A stretch of 64,000 nucleotides of DNA from assembly GCA_017792405.1 (NCBI GenBank), contig CP051231.1:2674062-2738061 (forward strand). Direction: 5' to 3'. Source of the stretch: Oceanicola sp. (lineage in GTDB: Bacteria > Pseudomonadota > Alphaproteobacteria > Rhodobacterales > Rhodobacteraceae). The position numbers and the translations under genes were made by a program. Of the stretch, positions 62,137 through 64,000 are shown in pieces (the first letter of the stretch is position 1; each line of letters starts with the position of its first letter). The notes under the pieces were generated by a model that worked only from the letters and a program-made list of their open reading frames with translations, did no database searches and had not been told where the DNA came from.

Positions 62137-62972
62137 TTGCGCGCCCCCACGTTCAGCATCCGGTCAAGCATGATGGCAACAACAACGATCACGAAGCCGC
62201 TCTCGAAGCCCAGCGCCGTGTTCACCTGCCCTAGCGCCCGCATAACCGGAACACCAAGGCCGTTCGCCCCCACGAGGGCGGCGATGACGACCATGGAGAG
62301 CGAGAGCATGATGGTCTGGTTCAGGCCCGCCATGATCTGCGGAAAGGCGTAGGGGAGCTCCACCTTCCACAGCGTCTGGCGGGGCGTGGCGCCAAAGGCG
62401 CGTGCAGCCTCCAGCAGCGCCTGCGGGGTAGAGGCGACACCGAGATAGGTCAGCCGGATCGGCGCGGGCAGAACGAAGATCACTGTGGCGATCAGGCCCG
62501 GCACCATGCCGATGCCGAAGAACACGATGGCGGGGATCAGGTAAACGAATGTCGGCAGAGTCTGCATCAGGTCCAGCACCGGACGCAGGTAGGTATACAA
62601 CTTGGGCCGGTGCGCGCAGGCAATGCCGATGGGCACGCCGATGGCCATACAAACGAGACAGGCCGAGAGCACCAGCGTCAGGCTTTCGGTGGTTTCATCC
62701 CAGTAGCCCTGATTGAGAATGAAGAGAAAGCCGACGAAAACGAAGAGGCAGATCTTCCAGCTCTTCTGGAGGAACCACGTTGCCGCAACGAAAGCGGCGA
62801 TGACGAGAATCGCAGGAGGCTCCTGCATGATCCACAAGATGGCGTCGATCATCGTTTCCATGATCGATGCGAAACCGTCCAGCAGCACCTCGCCGTGGTC
62901 GCGGATCCAGTCGAACACGACCTTGGCACCCTTGCCCACGGGTATCTTGTAATCTTCTAGCCAGTCTTCCAC
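62133..62972 (-). CDS. choW: Choline/glycine betaine ABC transporter permease
   Basis: The 279-residue membrane protein has about 6 helices and the binding-protein-dependent permease motif EAARAFGATPRQTLWKVELPYAFPQIMAGLNQ (about 195-225). It overlaps choV by 4 bp. It forms the channel with ChoV. An attenuating hairpin separates it from the binding-protein gene. Confidence 0.92.
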   Translation of the reverse strand: MEDWLEDYKIPVGKGAKVVFDWIRDHGEVLLDGFASIMETMIDAILWIMQEPPAILVIAAFVAATWFLQKSWKICLFVFVGFLFILNQGYWDETTESLTLVLSACLVCMAIGVPIGIACAHRPKLYTYLRPVLDLMQTLPTFVYLIPAIVFFGIGMVPGLIATVIFVLPAPIRLTYLGVASTPQALLEAARAFGATPRQTLWKVELPYAFPQIMAGLNQTIMLSLSMVVIAALVGANGLGVPVMRALGQVNTALGFESGFVIVVVAIMLDRMLNVGARK

Positions 62973-63034
62973 GGCTCAATTCTCCCCATTGTCCCTGCTT
63001 GGCCGGCGCTCGCGCGGCGCCTTTTCCTCGGGCC

Positions 63035-63068
63035 AAAAAAGAACCGCCCGCGGCATGGCGGGCGGTTC
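63035..63068 (-). terminator. Rho-independent (attenuating) terminator between choX and choW
   Basis: On the minus strand GAACCGCCCGC and GCGGGCGGTTC form a perfect 11-bp stem with a 6-nt loop followed by TTTTTT (63035-63040). It lies 17 bp after the binding-protein stop, so most transcripts should end there and partial read-through would feed choW-choV. Confidence 0.9.
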
Positions 63069-63084
63069 GGTCTTACGGTTTCGA

Positions 63085-64000
63085 TCAGAGCCCCAGCGCG
63101 GCGCTGACGGCGGCCTTGGCATCGCCGCCATCCTTGGCGGTCACACCCTCGAGCCAGGTGTCGAGCACATCGGCATTCGCCTTCAGCCACTCTTCGGTGG
63201 CATCCGCCGGATCGGCGCCATCATCAAGAATCTGGCCCATGATGCCGTTTTCCATCTCGAGCGTGAAATCCATGTTGGCGAAGAGCTTGCCAAGGTTCGG
63301 GCACTCTTCCGAGTAACCCTTGCGGGTCACGGTGTGCACCACGCCCTCACCGCCAAAGAAGTCTTCGCCGCCGGGCAGGTACTTGAGCGAGAAGTTCGCA
63401 TTCATCGGGTGGGGTTCCCAGCCGAGGAAGACGATATCCTGCTCGTCTTTGTAGGCGCGATCGACCTGCGCAAGCATGCCCTGCTCGGAGCTTTCGATCA
63501 CTTCCATCTCGGCATCACCGAGGCCCATCTTGTTCTCTTCGATGAGCGACACGAGGTAGCCGTTGCCCTCGTTGCCCGGCTCGATGCCATAGATCTTGTT
63601 GTCGAGCGATTCGGCAAACTTGGCGATATCGGCGTAGCTCTGCAGACCCTTCTCGAAGGTGTAGGTCGGCACGGCGAGCGTGTACTTCGTGCCTTCGAGG
63701 TTCACGTTGATCGCTTCGATCTCGCCCGACTCGATGTAGGGGCCGATGGCGCCAGACTGCGCCGGCATCCAGTTGCCCAGGAACACATCCACGTCGTCGC
63801 TCTCAAGCGAGGCGAAGGTCACGGGCACCGAGAGGATCTTTACATCCACGTCGTAGCCCAGCCCCTCGAGCACATGCTTGGCAGTGGCCGTGGTGGTGGT
63901 GATATCGGTCCAGCCCACGTCAGACATGACGACGGTATCGCACTGGGCCCAAGCCGCGGAGGCGGCGCAGATGGCAAGCGCGGAAACGGCTGCGGTGGTT
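63085..64000 (-). CDS. choX: Choline-binding periplasmic protein, ABC transporter (5' end outside window)
   Basis: The frame is open to the window edge, so the start is missing; the last ~304 codons are visible. The first visible part is the end of a signal peptide (ALAICAASAAWAQCDTV). The mature core (VVMSDVGWTDITTTTATAKHVLEGLGYDV) and the aromatic residues expected for a quaternary-ammonium cage (for example Trp in GWTD and in LGNWMPAQ) match ChoX-like proteins. It delivers choline to ChoWV. An attenuator follows it. Confidence 0.93.
   Translation of the reverse strand, partial: TTAAVSALAICAASAAWAQCDTVVMSDVGWTDITTTTATAKHVLEGLGYDVDVKILSVPVTFASLESDDVDVFLGNWMPAQSGAIGPYIESGEIEAINVNLEGTKYTLAVPTYTFEKGLQSYADIAKFAESLDNKIYGIEPGNEGNGYLVSLIEENKMGLGDAEMEVIESSEQGMLAQVDRAYKDEQDIVFLGWEPHPMNANFSLKYLPGGEDFFGGEGVVHTVTRKGYSEECPNLGKLFANMDFTLEMENGIMGQILDDGADPADATEEWLKANADVLDTWLEGVTAKDGGDAKAAVSAALGL

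Overview
The window looks like a GC-rich alphaproteobacterial chromosome, most likely Rhodobacterales (Roseobacter-type). The evidence is the choXWV-type choline uptake operon at the right end, the many tripartite (TTT) and ABC uptake systems with dedicated catabolic regulators, NsrR/Rrf2, and a GAAC-N7-GAAC LexA box of the alphaproteobacterial type. No rRNA, CRISPR array or intact transposase was seen. Species and family are inferences from gene content; no search could be run.

Region 1 (1-19.2 kb) is a catabolic cluster for an unidentified carboxylate or ester. It holds a TTT importer (TctC, TctB, TctA), a type-B carboxylesterase, a class III CoA-transferase, a hotdog thioesterase, an enoyl-CoA hydratase-like protein, two 3-hydroxyisobutyrate dehydrogenase-like reductases, an aldehyde dehydrogenase, an MmgE/PrpD protein, a carboxymuconolactone decarboxylase-like protein, an iron-ADH-fold protein without most metal ligands and an MFS exporter. 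IclR (two), GntR/FCD and MerR regulators are interspersed. Three divergent promoters carry a common 14-bp dyad (ATCAT-N4-ATGAT and variants), which suggests one regulon.

Region 2 (19.2-34.9 kb) is rich in exported oxidoreductases: a Tat-flavodoxin, a zinc alcohol dehydrogenase, a DUF4405 membrane protein with a cytochrome P460, a molybdenum hydroxylase pair with its own cytochrome c, a PQQ-type sugar dehydrogenase, two aldo-keto reductases (one with a Tat signal), an exported alpha/beta hydrolase, a Tat-exported NTF2-like protein and a second type-B esterase. Two LysR regulators lie among them.

Region 3 (35.7-41.8 kb) is a LacI-controlled sugar ABC operon (LacI, binding protein, ATPase, permease and an unrecognised 460-residue protein) read from a promoter with two LacI-type palindromes 31 bp apart.

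Region 4 (41.8-46.2 kb) is a gene-poor, degraded segment next to tRNA-Ser(GCU). It carries an AlpA-like excisionase/regulator, an XRE-type HTH gene with a 53-residue partner, a CusF-like remnant, a 19-bp tandem repeat, and hairpin-rich DNA that ends in a rho-independent terminator and may encode an undescribed structured RNA. It resembles the remains of an integrated element; no integrase was seen.

Region 5 (46.3-64 kb) is mostly core genome: an intradiol dioxygenase, an agmatinase-family hydrolase, YchF, a SOS-box-linked radical-SAM/UdgX repair operon, a class III aminotransferase, a 1066-residue CheB-CheR-PAS fusion, NsrR, RpiB and the choline ABC transporter. The binding protein of that transporter runs off the end of the window.
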